NCBI GenBank assembly: GCA_015709315.1
Contig: JACCQI010000020.1
Span: forward strand, 1 to 59,428
Reading direction: 5' to 3'
Length of the DNA: 59,428 nt
From: Desulfovibrionaceae bacterium
GTDB taxonomy: Bacteria > Desulfobacterota > Desulfovibrionia > Desulfovibrionales > Desulfovibrionaceae
Below the pieces are notes generated by a model that saw only the letters and a program-made list of their open reading frames with translations, was not told the origin of the DNA and made no database searches. Position 1 is the stretch's first letter. Each line of letters opens with the position of its first letter. Made by a program: the position numbers and the translations under genes. This document shows positions 17,794 through 26,381 of this stretch, in pieces.

Positions 17794-18711
17794 ATGTACG
17801 ATACCACGCATCGCTCAAGCCTGCCGGGATTCACGGCCCTGCTGATCCTTTTCCTGTTCCTGGCCGCTCCGGCGGCCGCCCAGGGGCCGCTCTCGGACCA
17901 GGCGCTCCTCAGGGGGCACCTCATCCCCGCGGCCGTGGGCATGCGGATGGCCGGGGACGCGCCCGGCGATTCGCCGCTCATCGTCTCCTTTGCCGCCAGG
18001 CCCAGGATCAGCGGATTTCTCAAGACCAACGACGCGCACCTGGAAAAGGTGGCCCTGATCCGATACGGCGAGGACCGGCTGACCGGCAACCTGTACTACG
18101 GCAACGCGCTGGGCCGGGCCGCCTACTACGGCTTCGACATCCGGTACGCGGCCAAAGGGAACGGCCGCTATCATGTGAAAGGCCGGACCATCACCCCGTT
18201 CGAACCGCTGACGCCCAGGGCGGAAATATACTTCGTCCCCGCGGGGCCGCTTTCGCCCTCCATGCTCAAGACCCTGCCGCCGGACGAACTGCTGCGCTGG
18301 GCGCGGCAGAACAGGGAGCCGGTCGCGCCCTTCGGCCGGGCAATGCCGGTCCGCAGGTACGACGTGCTCTGCTTCTGCATGGACCGGCTCATGGACGGTG
18401 CCAGATGGGAACTTTCCCTGAACGGACAACTGGGCACGACCCGCTCCAAGGGCGGCTGGCACGTAGCCCACATGGCCGTGGACATGGCCCTGAACGCGCC
18501 CCAACCGCAGACCTTCATCGTGTTCCACACCAGGGGAAGGAAATCGGTCAACGCGGGCGCGCGGTCGAGGGTCGCCGCGTTCACCAACGCGCACCTGCCG
18601 CCCCCGGCGCCGCTGCCCGTGCCCCACATACCCGTACCCCAGGGGATGGTGCGCACCAAGAACGGCTACAAGGCCAAGAACCTGCCCAACCTGGCCCCCT
18701 GGCGCCCCTGA
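17794..18711 (+). CDS. Exported protein of unknown function
   Basis: A 305-residue protein with a signal peptide (hydrophobic core LLILFLFLAAPAAAQ). I recognise no enzyme motif. The mature part looks like a soluble, beta-rich periplasmic protein with many Tyr/Arg pairs (YYGNALGRAAYYGF) and a Pro-rich stretch near the end (PPPAPLPVPHIPVPQG). It has two Cys close together (DVLCFCMDRL). It sits 16 bases after the preceding exported gene and 12 bases before a lipoprotein gene, so the three are probably one operon and may form one envelope complex. Confidence 0.7.
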   Translation: MYDTTHRSSLPGFTALLILFLFLAAPAAAQGPLSDQALLRGHLIPAAVGMRMAGDAPGDSPLIVSFAARPRISGFLKTNDAHLEKVALIRYGEDRLTGNLYYGNALGRAAYYGFDIRYAAKGNGRYHVKGRTITPFEPLTPRAEIYFVPAGPLSPSMLKTLPPDELLRWARQNREPVAPFGRAMPVRRYDVLCFCMDRLMDGARWELSLNGQLGTTRSKGGWHVAHMAVDMALNAPQPQTFIVFHTRGRKSVNAGARSRVAAFTNAHLPPPAPLPVPHIPVPQGMVRTKNGYKAKNLPNLAPWRP

Positions 18712-18723
18712 GGAGACACCGTC

Positions 18724-19584
18724 ATGACCATGCAATGGAAGAAACTGCTCCCCGCGCTGGCGGCGCTGGTCCTGCTTTCCGGCTGCATCAGCGCCCTGAG
18801 CGGCGGCTCCCGAAAGGATTTCGAGCCGCTGACCACGCGCTTCGAGGACATGCCCTACGCGGCCGCGACCATTACCTCGGCCGTGGCCGCCCAGGCCATC
18901 ACCGTGCCGCTGGAACAGTCGGGCACGGTCCTGTTCCCGCCCGGCACCGATCTCTCCCCCGAGATCCAGCTGGGCCTGGAGGGATTCAACTACACCGGGG
19001 CCGAGCTGTTCGCCTTCACCCCGGCCGAGGCCGAAACTCCGGGCGTGGTGGCCGGGGAGATCGAGTACACCGACCCCATGGATCGGCGATTCCTCCTCCT
19101 GTTCCGCGCCGAGTACGCCGTCAAGGGAGAATACTTCGTCATACGGCAGCTCCGCCTCGACCACCGCAGCCCCGAGCGGCCGCGCGTGGCCGTCACCGTC
19201 GTGCCCATGCGGGACGTGCCCAGGGAACCCATGGCCACGTACGGCGAGTTGGTGGACTTCCTGGCCGCAAAGGGACTGTCCCCGGCCGAGTTGGCCGGGG
19301 CGGGCAAGCAGGAATTCGCCATCTACGCGCTGGGCAAGGACAAGGTCAGCGCCGACTCAAGGCTGAGCATAGCCATATCCGCCTCCCGGACCTCCTCTAC
19401 CGGTTACGCCAGGGACTGCGCGCCCGGCCTGATCGAAGGCCGGTGGCCCCTGGCCGTGGCCGCCGGGGAATGGAACCCGGCCAACAGCCGCGAACCGCTC
19501 TTCGCCAAGGTCTACTTCTCCTCGGGCAGCGGCTTCGGATCGCGGAGAAAGGTGGGCGTCTACCAGCTCACGGGCCTGAAATAG
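18724..19584 (+). CDS. Lipoprotein of unknown function
   Basis: A 286-residue predicted lipoprotein: the signal ends LVLLSGC with the lipidated Cys about residue 21. The mature part has no domain I can name. It contains repeated mixed beta-like segments and a mid-protein helical piece (ELVDFLAAKGLSPAELAGAG). It is the third gene of the exported cluster; its lipid anchor could tether the other two to a membrane. The residue after Cys is Ile, which does not favour inner-membrane retention. Confidence 0.72.
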   Translation: MTMQWKKLLPALAALVLLSGCISALSGGSRKDFEPLTTRFEDMPYAAATITSAVAAQAITVPLEQSGTVLFPPGTDLSPEIQLGLEGFNYTGAELFAFTPAEAETPGVVAGEIEYTDPMDRRFLLLFRAEYAVKGEYFVIRQLRLDHRSPERPRVAVTVVPMRDVPREPMATYGELVDFLAAKGLSPAELAGAGKQEFAIYALGKDKVSADSRLSIAISASRTSSTGYARDCAPGLIEGRWPLAVAAGEWNPANSREPLFAKVYFSSGSGFGSRRKVGVYQLTGLK

Positions 19585-19617
19585 ACCTGCGCGGGACAAA
19601 GAATGGCCAGAGCCTTG

Positions 19618-19648
19618 CCCGATGCATTGTCTTCCGGCGGGCATCGGG
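19618..19648. repeat. Short inverted repeat before the exported hydrolase gene
   Basis: CCCGATGC (19618-19625) and GCATCGGG (19641-19648) form an 8-bp stem with a 15-base loop. No U-tract follows, so it is more likely a leader structure or operator than a terminator. Confidence 0.4.
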
Positions 19649-19698
19649 TTAGATAGATGTGCCGCTCCGGCGACAACGGACCGGGGCCACTAAAAACA

Positions 19699-20967
19699 AT
19701 GCGCGCAACACTCCTCTTGACCCTTGCCCTGCTGCTCCTGCCCCCGGCCCTCTTGGCCGCGGCCGAAGCGCCCTACCCCTTTGACGATCCGTACCAGGCC
19801 ACGGTCTTCGGCACGCCCGCGGACATGCGGTATGCGTTCAAGGCCCCGGTGCGCCCCGAGGTCAGGGCCATCCGCATCGAGGACCGCCGGGTGCCGCAGG
19901 TCTTCTCCTACAGCCGCGACATGTTCTTCTCCACCGCCCTGCAGGACGGCCCGGCCCCGCTTCTCTTCCTCATCGCGGGCACGGGCGCGGAGCACAACTC
20001 GGCCAAGATGATCTTCCTGACCCAGGTCTTTCACGAGGCGGGATACCACGTGGCCGCCCTGTCCTCGCCCACGCACATGAACTTCGTGGCCGCCGCGTCC
20101 GACAGCCGGGTGCCCGGCTTCGTGCCCAACGACGTGGCCGACCTGAACCGGGTCATGGGGTGGGTCCGCGAGGAGCTGGCCAAGGAGTGTTCCATCACCG
20201 GGTACGCCGTGGCCGGGTACAGCCTGGGCGGGCTGCACGCCGCCTTCCTGGCCGAACGCGACAAGCGGACCGGGGAGTTCGGCTTTTCGCACGTGGTCAT
20301 GATCAACCCGCCGGTGTCGCTCATCCGGTCCGTGACCCGGCTGGACTCCTGGCTGACCGGCAGGAATCTGGGCCGGATGACGGTCCACGAGCGTATCCAG
20401 GACTACCTCGACCGCTTTTCAGACTACTACCTGAACGCCGACGTCACGGACCTGGACGACGACTTCCTGTTTCGGATGATCAAGGAAATCGGGCTGGAAA
20501 AGCAGGACTTCAAGGCGCTCATCGGGGCCGCCTTCCGCATCTCGTCCGCGTCCATGATCTTCACGTCCGACGTCTGCCTCCGGGCGGGCTATCTGGTCCC
20601 GCCGGACGACTACCCCCTGCGGACCGACGACCCGCTCCTGCCCTACGCCCAGCAGGCGTTCAACATCAGCTTCAACCACTACCTGGACGAGTACCTGCTG
20701 CCCTACCTGCAATACCAAAATCCCCAAACCACCCGCGAAGAGGTGGTCCGGCTCTCCAGCCTGGAGGCCATCCGCCCCTTTCTCGAAAACGAGGAAAAAG
20801 TCAGGATGGTCGGCAACCGGGACGACGTCATCCTGGACGACGGGGACGTGGCCTTCCTGGCCGAGGTCCTGGGCGCAAGGGCGCGCTTTTTCGACCACGG
20901 CGGGCACTGCGGCAATCTCATGTATCCGGCCTTTGTCCAGGCCCTTTTCGAGGCGGTGCGGCCATGA
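19699..20967 (+). CDS. Exported alpha/beta hydrolase (esterase/lipase-like)
   Basis: A 422-residue predicted secreted hydrolase. After a signal peptide (LLLTLALLLLPPALLAAAEA), the chain follows the alpha/beta-hydrolase plan: an oxyanion-type strand FLIAGTGAEHNS, the nucleophile elbow GYSLGGLHAAF with Ser as nucleophile, a likely acid in the DDGDVAFL region and a His in FFDHGGHCGN. A large, lid-like helical insert lies between elbow and His. It overlaps the MlaA-like gene by four bases (ATGA), so the two are translated together; a role on lipids or envelope esters fits that partner. The start is uncertain, as its Shine-Dalgarno is weak. Confidence 0.78.
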   Translation: MRATLLLTLALLLLPPALLAAAEAPYPFDDPYQATVFGTPADMRYAFKAPVRPEVRAIRIEDRRVPQVFSYSRDMFFSTALQDGPAPLLFLIAGTGAEHNSAKMIFLTQVFHEAGYHVAALSSPTHMNFVAAASDSRVPGFVPNDVADLNRVMGWVREELAKECSITGYAVAGYSLGGLHAAFLAERDKRTGEFGFSHVVMINPPVSLIRSVTRLDSWLTGRNLGRMTVHERIQDYLDRFSDYYLNADVTDLDDDFLFRMIKEIGLEKQDFKALIGAAFRISSASMIFTSDVCLRAGYLVPPDDYPLRTDDPLLPYAQQAFNISFNHYLDEYLLPYLQYQNPQTTREEVVRLSSLEAIRPFLENEEKVRMVGNRDDVILDDGDVAFLAEVLGARARFFDHGGHCGNLMYPAFVQALFEAVRP

Positions 20968-21752
20968 CCCGGAAGCTCCTGTCCCTGTTCATGCTGGCCG
21001 TACTGGCCGTGGGCTGCGCGCCCAAGGTGGTGGACGTGACCGCGCCCGGCACGGGAGCCGACCCCGAGGGATTCAAGGCCCCTCTGCACCGTTGGCCCGA
21101 GGACGACTCCCCGGCCCTGCGTTTCCTGAGCGTGCGGGACCCGTGGGAACCCGTCAACCGCGAGCTGTACGAGATCAACGCCACCCTGGACAAGTACGTC
21201 ATGTACCCGGCGGCCAACGTGTACCGGGCGTTCGTTCCGGCCCCGGTGCGGACCGGCGTGTCCAATGCGCTGAACAACCTCGGCGAGGTGCCGGTCTTCC
21301 TGAACTGCCTGCTCCAGCTCAAGATGAAAAAGGCGGCCATCACCTTCGCACGTTTCCTCATCAACTCCACCTTCGGCGTGGCGGGCGTATGCGACCTGGC
21401 ATCCAACAACCCCAAGCTGGCGCGCCGGCAGGAAGACGTGGGCCAGACCCTGGGCGTCTGGGGATTCGACTCCGGCCCCTATTTCGTCATGCCGGTGCTG
21501 GGGCCGTCCAACCTGCGCGACACCGCCGGATTCGGCGGCGACACGCTGCTCATGTACCTGGAGATGGGCTACATCTACCAGACCCTGGGATTCCAGGACA
21601 ACAGCCCCCTGGACATGACCGAGCTGATCGTCCGGGGGCTGGACATGCGCGCCAACACCGCCTTTTTCTACCATTCCACCGGCTCGCCCTTCGAGTACGA
21701 GATGGTCCGGTTCATCTACACCAAGAAGCGCGAGCTGGACATCGGGCGATAG
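20964..21752 (+). CDS. MlaA/VacJ-family lipoprotein
   Basis: A 262-residue MlaA-family protein. MlaA is the outer-membrane component that moves phospholipids out of the outer leaflet for retrograde transport. The signal ends VLAVGC, lipobox-like though with Ala at -3. The family core is clear: RDPWEPVNRELYEIN, RFLINSTFGVAGVCD, QTLGVWGFDSGPYFVMPVLG. Unlike the homologue at 47756-48574 it is not with mlaBCDEF genes but coupled to an exported hydrolase. It may hand lipids to that enzyme or feed the Mla system encoded elsewhere in the window. Confidence 0.88.
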   Translation: MTRKLLSLFMLAVLAVGCAPKVVDVTAPGTGADPEGFKAPLHRWPEDDSPALRFLSVRDPWEPVNRELYEINATLDKYVMYPAANVYRAFVPAPVRTGVSNALNNLGEVPVFLNCLLQLKMKKAAITFARFLINSTFGVAGVCDLASNNPKLARRQEDVGQTLGVWGFDSGPYFVMPVLGPSNLRDTAGFGGDTLLMYLEMGYIYQTLGFQDNSPLDMTELIVRGLDMRANTAFFYHSTGSPFEYEMVRFIYTKKRELDIGR

Positions 21753-21781
21753 CCGAACCGCCCGCCGTCCCTTTCGGCAAG

Positions 21782-21812
21782 AAAAAAGCCGCCCCGAAGG
21801 ACGGCCTTTTCA
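21782..21812. terminator. Bidirectional terminator between mlaA-like and lepB genes
   Basis: A GC-rich hairpin (GCCGCCCC, loop GAA, GGACGGC) with T-rich tracts on both sides (GGCCTTTT on plus, GGCTTTTTTC on minus). It lies between the converging ends of the two transcripts. Confidence 0.85.
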
Positions 21813-21832
21813 CATCGGCTTGCACGCCGCCC

Positions 21833-22453
21833 TTAGTTGAGGGTGGTGCCGATGCGGCTGAAACGGATGTCCGTGAGCGACGCCCAGGACCAGTAGATGA
21901 TCAGCGCCTTGCCCACGATCTTGGAGCGCTTGACCGGACCCCAGAAACGGGAGTCGTGGGAGCCTTCGCGGTTGTCGCCCATCATGAAATATTCGCCCTC
22001 GGGCACGGTGTAGGGGCCGAAGTCGTCGCGGCCCGGAACGCGGTTGGCGTCCTTGTGCTGGACGTACGGCTCGTCCAGGGGCTTGCCGTCGATGTAGACC
22101 ACCTTGTCGCGGATCTCGAGGGTCTCGCCCGGCAGGCCGATGACGCGCTTGATGAAGTCCTGGTTCTCGTTCATGGGATACTTGAACACGATGATGTCGC
22201 CGCGCTCGGGATCGCCGGTCTTGTAGATCACCTTGCCGTCCGTGGTGTCGAGCCAGATGTCGGACGGCAGCCGGACGTCGTAGGCGAACTTGCTCACCAG
22301 CAGGTGGTCGCCGATCTGGAGGGTTTCGAGCATGGAACCCGAAGGAATCTTGAAAGCCTGGACCACGAAGGCGCGGATGACGAAGGCCAGAAGCAGCGCC
22401 ACCACCACGGCCTCGATGGTGTCGCGGAACGATTTGAGGGAACTTTGAGTCAT
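21833..22453 (-). CDS. lepB: Signal peptidase I
   Basis: The inner-membrane serine protease that removes Sec and Tat signal peptides, 206 residues. One N-terminal membrane helix (about 12-32) is followed by box B IPSGSM with the catalytic Ser, the catalytic Lys in FIKRVIGLPGE, and box E GDNREGSHDSRFWG. It follows lepA by 26 bases, the classical lepA-lepB order. Confidence 0.96.
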   Translation of the reverse strand: MTQSSLKSFRDTIEAVVVALLLAFVIRAFVVQAFKIPSGSMLETLQIGDHLLVSKFAYDVRLPSDIWLDTTDGKVIYKTGDPERGDIIVFKYPMNENQDFIKRVIGLPGETLEIRDKVVYIDGKPLDEPYVQHKDANRVPGRDDFGPYTVPEGEYFMMGDNREGSHDSRFWGPVKRSKIVGKALIIYWSWASLTDIRFSRIGTTLN

Positions 22454-22479
22454 TATTTTTCCTAAGTCTGTGCGGGCGA

Positions 22480-24291
22480 TTAGTCTTCGTCTGCTTTGAG
22501 TACTGCGAGGAACGCTTCCTGGGGGATTTCCACGTTGCCCATGCGGCGCATGCGCTTTTTACCCTCTTTCTGCTTTTCCAGCAATTTGCGTTTGCGGGTG
22601 ATGTCGCCGCCGTAGCACTTGGCGGTCACGTCCTTGCGGAACGGGGCGTTCCGCTCCTTGGCCACGATCTTGTTGCCGATGGCGGCCTGGATGACCACCT
22701 CGAACATCTGGCGCGGGATGGAGCGCTTGAGCTTGAGCGCCAGCGACCGGCCGATGCGCGCCGAGTTCTCGCGGTGAACGATGCAGGAGAACGCGTCCAC
22801 GGGGTCGCCGTTGATCAGGATGTCCAGCCGCACCAGATCGGCCTCGCGGTAGTCGATGATCTCGTAGTCCAGCGAGGCGTATCCCTTGGTGGACGACTTG
22901 AGCTTGTCGAAAAAGTCGTACATGACCTCGGCGAACGGCATCTCGTAGGTGATGACCACCCGGTTTTCGGTCAGGTAGGCCATATTCTTCTGGATGCCGC
23001 GCTTCTCCTCGCACAGGGCGAGCACCGCGCCCACGAACTCGTTGGGCACGTGGACCTCGAGGCGTACGAACGGCTCGCGGATGGACTGGATGCGGGTCGG
23101 GTCCGGCAGCTTGGAGGGGTTGTCGATGGTCAGTGTCTCGCCGGTCACGGTCTCCACCTCGTAGATGACGGACGGGGCCGTGGTGATGAGCCGGGCCTCG
23201 AACTCGCGTTCCAGCCGCTCCTGCACGATCTCGATGTGCAGCAGGCCCAAAAAGCCGCAGCGGAAACCGAAGCCGAGCGCCTGGGAGGTCTCCGGCTCGT
23301 AGCTGAAGGCCGCGTCGTTGAGCTGGAGCTTTTCCAGTGCCATCTTGAGATTCTCGTATTCGCTCGGCTCCACCGGGTACAGCCCGGAAAAGACCATGGG
23401 CTTGACCGGCTTGAAGCCGGGGTACGGCGTGGGCGTGGGATTGTCGGCGAGCGTGACGGTGTCGCCCACGGGCGCGTCGCCCAGTTCCTTCATGGACGCG
23501 CACAAAAAGCCGACCTCGCCCGGCCCCATGTCCTTGATGTCCACGGCCTCGGGCATGAACGCGCCGAGCCGCGTCACTTCGAAATTTTTCCCCGTAGAGA
23601 AAATCTTGATCCTGTCGCCTTTCTTTATGCGGCCGTCCAGGATGCGGAACAGGACCACCACGCCCTGGTAGGAATCGTACCAGGAGTCGAAGATGAGCGC
23701 CTTGAGCGGCGCGTCCGGGTCGCCCTCGGGCGGCGGCAGCAGGTGGACCACGGCGTCGAGCACGCGCTCCACGTTCTTGCCGGTCTTGGCCGAGACCATG
23801 ATCGGGTCCGAGCAGTCCAGCCCGATGACGTCCTCGATCTCCTTGGAAATCAGCTCCGGGTCCGCGCTGGGCAGGTCGATCTTGTTCAGCACCGGGATGA
23901 CTTCCAGGTCGTTGTCCATGGCCAGGTAGACGTTGGCCAGGGTCTGCGCCTCCACGCCCTGGGTGGCGTCCACCACCAGCAGCGCGCCCTCGCAGGAGGC
24001 CAGCGACCGGGACACCTCGTAGGAGAAGTCCACGTGTCCGGGCGTGTCGATGAGGTTGAGAATGTACTTCTCGCCGTCCGTGTCGGTGTAGGGAATACGC
24101 ACGGTCTGCGCCTTGATGGTGATGCCGCGTTCGCGTTCCAGTTCCATCTTGTCGAGGTACTGGTCCTTTTTATCGCGGTCCCCGACCATGCCGGTGATCT
24201 CGAGAATGCGGTCCGCCAGCGTGGACTTCCCATGGTCGATATGGGCGATAATACTGAAATTTCTTATTTTTTCTATTTTAATCATACTCAT
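22480..24291 (-). CDS. lepA: Elongation factor 4 (LepA), ribosomal back-translocase GTPase
   Basis: A 603-residue translational GTPase that acts on stalled ribosomes. GTP-binding motifs [16 protein letters not shown] and NKID are near the N-terminus, with the LepA-specific C-terminal domain ([20 protein letters not shown]). Length is normal. The ATG at 24291 gives [15 protein letters not shown]; a start two codons on (MIKIEK) is also possible. It heads the lepA-lepB operon. About 60 bases upstream lies a pair of overlapping hairpins that could attenuate transcription. Confidence 0.97.
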   Translation of the reverse strand: MSMIKIEKIRNFSIIAHIDHGKSTLADRILEITGMVGDRDKKDQYLDKMELERERGITIKAQTVRIPYTDTDGEKYILNLIDTPGHVDFSYEVSRSLASCEGALLVVDATQGVEAQTLANVYLAMDNDLEVIPVLNKIDLPSADPELISKEIEDVIGLDCSDPIMVSAKTGKNVERVLDAVVHLLPPPEGDPDAPLKALIFDSWYDSYQGVVVLFRILDGRIKKGDRIKIFSTGKNFEVTRLGAFMPEAVDIKDMGPGEVGFLCASMKELGDAPVGDTVTLADNPTPTPYPGFKPVKPMVFSGLYPVEPSEYENLKMALEKLQLNDAAFSYEPETSQALGFGFRCGFLGLLHIEIVQERLEREFEARLITTAPSVIYEVETVTGETLTIDNPSKLPDPTRIQSIREPFVRLEVHVPNEFVGAVLALCEEKRGIQKNMAYLTENRVVITYEMPFAEVMYDFFDKLKSSTKGYASLDYEIIDYREADLVRLDILINGDPVDAFSCIVHRENSARIGRSLALKLKRSIPRQMFEVVIQAAIGNKIVAKERNAPFRKDVTAKCYGGDITRKRKLLEKQKEGKKRMRRMGNVEIPQEAFLAVLKADED

Positions 24292-24343
24292 CCGCGCACG
24301 GCGCTTGTTCGCATGAACAAGGTAATATCAGGCTTGGGCGCGC

Positions 24344-24402
24344 AAAAAAAGACCCCGAACCCACAACCGGAAGGGTCTTGTAAGGCATTTGGGTCCGGTT
24401 GT
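24344..24402 (-). promoter_or_regulatory. Overlapping hairpins in the lepA leader (possible attenuator)
   Basis: On the minus strand, AAGACCC...GGGTCTT (24379-24373 with 24355-24349) is followed by seven T, which looks like a terminator. A second pair, ACAACCGG...CCGGTTGT (24402-24395 with 24370-24363), overlaps it so that both cannot form as simple stems. The whole lies 53-110 bases before the lepA start. Confidence 0.45.
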
Positions 24403-24859
24403 CTAATAAATGGTCGCTCCTGGCGGCGGTCTTGAGAGCGGGAGGGATGCCGCCGTCATTGCGGAATTGGGGGGAAAAGACGAAAGGGAAGCCGGAGCCT
24501 TCCTTCTTCCATCCTCGCGCCGCGGGCGCATCATCTCCCAAAAATCCAAGCTGTTGGATGATGCACAATCAACCTTTGCGGCCAGTGCCGACCCATTGAC
24601 TCCCGGCGGCCGATTGCTATTTATTTTATAGGAAGAACCGCCAACGGAGGTGTATGACGATGATCACTTTCGGCCGCATCAAACCGCATAACGCCACCTG
24701 ACCGGGCCGTGATACGCCCGTCAAGCGGGGCGACGGGGCATGGCAACGCCCCGCCCGCCCAGCGGCCTAAATCGGGAGGCGGGGTCGCCACCCGGACCCG
24801 AACGAAAAAGCCGCCCTCAGGGGCGGCTTCCGTTTTTTATCTGCCGGGAAAAGCGGAAG
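24403..24859. other. Gene-poor stretch between lepA and the PocR gene, with a possible short transcript
   Basis: No normal-sized gene is convincing. On the plus strand TTGACT (24596-24601) with TATTTA (24618-24623, 16-bp spacer) forms a promoter candidate; a GGAGG then precedes ATGACG at 24654, which opens a 15-codon frame (MTMITFGRIKPHNAT, stop 24699-24701). A hairpin GCGGGGCG/CGCCCCGC lies near 24724-24753 and a terminator at 24808-24838. This may be a small RNA or tiny peptide gene. Confidence 0.35.
24808..24838. terminator. Bidirectional terminator downstream of the PocR gene
   Basis: Stem AAGCCGCCC/GGGCGGCTT, loop TCAG, with T6 on the plus side and T5 on the minus side. It ends the minus-strand PocR gene and whatever reads toward it on the plus strand. 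Confidence 0.85.
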
Positions 24860-25348
24860 CTACTTCCGCAACTCCTCGATGCGCTTCCTGATGTATGCCT
24901 GGATCATCTCCGTGCGGCCGTCGGGAGCGGGTTCGAGCTTCTTGGCCATATCCGCGGCGGTGGATTCGTCCATGTCGCTCATCATGCCGATGGCAAAGGG
25001 ATCGGCCTCGCCCTCGAACGAGACCAGGCCGCAGCCGCCGACGGCCCCGATGACCATGCCGTCCACCACCACCGGGACCGAGACGCGCATCATGCCCGCA
25101 TCGCACTCCTCGGTGAACGGCTTGCCCTGCTTCATCAGGTGGGCGAACATCTGGCCCGCGGGCACGCAGATGGAGCCAAATCCCTTGTCGTCGTCGCGGA
25201 TGGCCATGCACAGGTCATTGCCCCAGGTGGTGCCGAACAGCCGCTTGCCGTCCGCGTCCATGATGTCGGCGTTCAGGCCGTACCGTTCGGACAACTCCTC
25301 CTGGAGCGCCCGCAGGTCCTCTGCGGATATATAATCAGTCAAATGCAT
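24860..25348 (-). CDS. Stand-alone PocR ligand-binding domain protein
   Basis: This 162-residue protein consists of one PocR sensory domain and no output domain. The family features are visible: an N-terminal helix (ISAEDLRALQEELSERYGL), DADGKRLFG, a conserved Cys in GFGSICVPAGQMF and VVDGMVIGAVGGCGLV. PocR domains bind small molecules such as hydrocarbon derivatives and usually join to HTH or signalling modules. Here it could act by protein-protein contact. Cytoplasmic, own promoter likely (250 bases from lepA, terminator after). Confidence 0.82.
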   Translation of the reverse strand: MHLTDYISAEDLRALQEELSERYGLNADIMDADGKRLFGTTWGNDLCMAIRDDDKGFGSICVPAGQMFAHLMKQGKPFTEECDAGMMRVSVPVVVDGMVIGAVGGCGLVSFEGEADPFAIGMMSDMDESTAADMAKKLEPAPDGRTEMIQAYIRKRIEELRK

Positions 25349-25504
25349 ATGCGAATTCCTCTTTTCTCAGTCTGAAATAAAAACGGGGGCTTGCCTGTTT
25401 ACTCCGATTCTCCCCGGCGCGCAAGTCGCCGCCCGCCCCCGCCGAAACACGATTTTGGTTTTCAGGCCCTGCAAAACCGGCTAGAACCATGGGCGGAGAC
25501 ACGC

Positions 25505-26380
25505 ATGAATTTTCAAACAAACACAACGCTTCGCGCCATGACCTTCGGCGTGCCCTGGAACCTTGCGCTCCTGACCATCGGCTCGTTCCTCATCGCCTTT
25601 GCGGTCAAAGCCGTGGCCATGCCCCACGGGCTGCTCACGGGCGGCATGTCGGGCATCGCCCTGCTCTGCTATTACGCCTTCGGCGGGCTGACCACGGGCC
25701 AGTGGTATTTCCTGCTCAACCTGCCCGTGTTCATACTCGGCTGGGTGTTCGTCAGCCGCCGGTTCTTCTTCTACTCGCTCTACGGCATGGTCATCTCGTC
25801 CGTGTTCATCGACGTCATTCCGTGGACGCTCAACTTCGAGGACATCTGGCTGGCCGTCATCATCGGCGGCGGACTACTCGGTGCGGGCGTGGGCGTGGCC
25901 CTGCGCTCGCTCGGCTCCACCGGCGGGGCCGACATCCTGGCCGTGATCTGCAAGGAGAAGTTCAACATGTCCATGGGCTCGTTCGAGCTGTGGTTCAACA
26001 TGATCGGTTTCCTCGGCGGCTTCATCTACCTGGACATGCACGTCGTGTTCTACTCCATCGCCATGACCTTCGTCATCGCCTTCGGCATCGAGTACGTGCT
26101 GGGCATGTTCTCCGAACGCAAGATGGTCATGGTCATCACCGACCACCACGAGGCCGTGAACGCGGCCATCCTGAACGAACTCGACCGGGGTTCGACCCTG
26201 CTCGACGGCCACGGCGGCTTCACCGGAGAACCCAAGAAGGTCGTGCTGACCATGATCTCCTCCATCCAGCTCAAGGAACTGGAGGAACTGGTCTACAACA
26301 TCGACCCCGACGCCTTCCTCATCATGGGCTCGGGCTTCCACGTCCAGGGCCAGGGCTTCTCGTCGAGGAAGGTATACTGA
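25505..26380 (+). CDS. YitT family membrane protein with C-terminal DUF2179
   Basis: A 291-residue membrane protein: about five to six hydrophobic spans in the first 200 residues, with the YitT hallmarks GLLTGGMSGIALL and LGSTGGADILAVI, then a soluble DUF2179 domain (KMVMVITDHHEAVNAAI...). Function of the family is not settled. It begins a plus-strand operon; its stop is followed by the next ATG after one base. GGCGGAG serves as Shine-Dalgarno. Confidence 0.9.
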   Translation: MNFQTNTTLRAMTFGVPWNLALLTIGSFLIAFAVKAVAMPHGLLTGGMSGIALLCYYAFGGLTTGQWYFLLNLPVFILGWVFVSRRFFFYSLYGMVISSVFIDVIPWTLNFEDIWLAVIIGGGLLGAGVGVALRSLGSTGGADILAVICKEKFNMSMGSFELWFNMIGFLGGFIYLDMHVVFYSIAMTFVIAFGIEYVLGMFSERKMVMVITDHHEAVNAAILNELDRGSTLLDGHGGFTGEPKKVVLTMISSIQLKELEELVYNIDPDAFLIMGSGFHVQGQGFSSRKVY

Positions 26381-26381
26381 C

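Noticed and set aside
24278-24387. Minus-strand frame starting at ATGCCTTACAAG that overlaps the lepA start
   Set aside because: No Shine-Dalgarno, and it merely translates the leader hairpins.
24654-24701. Resemblance of the MTMIT start to the lacZ alpha peptide (cloning vector contamination)
   Set aside because: Only five residues match; the following codons and flanks are unlike lacZ and match the local composition.
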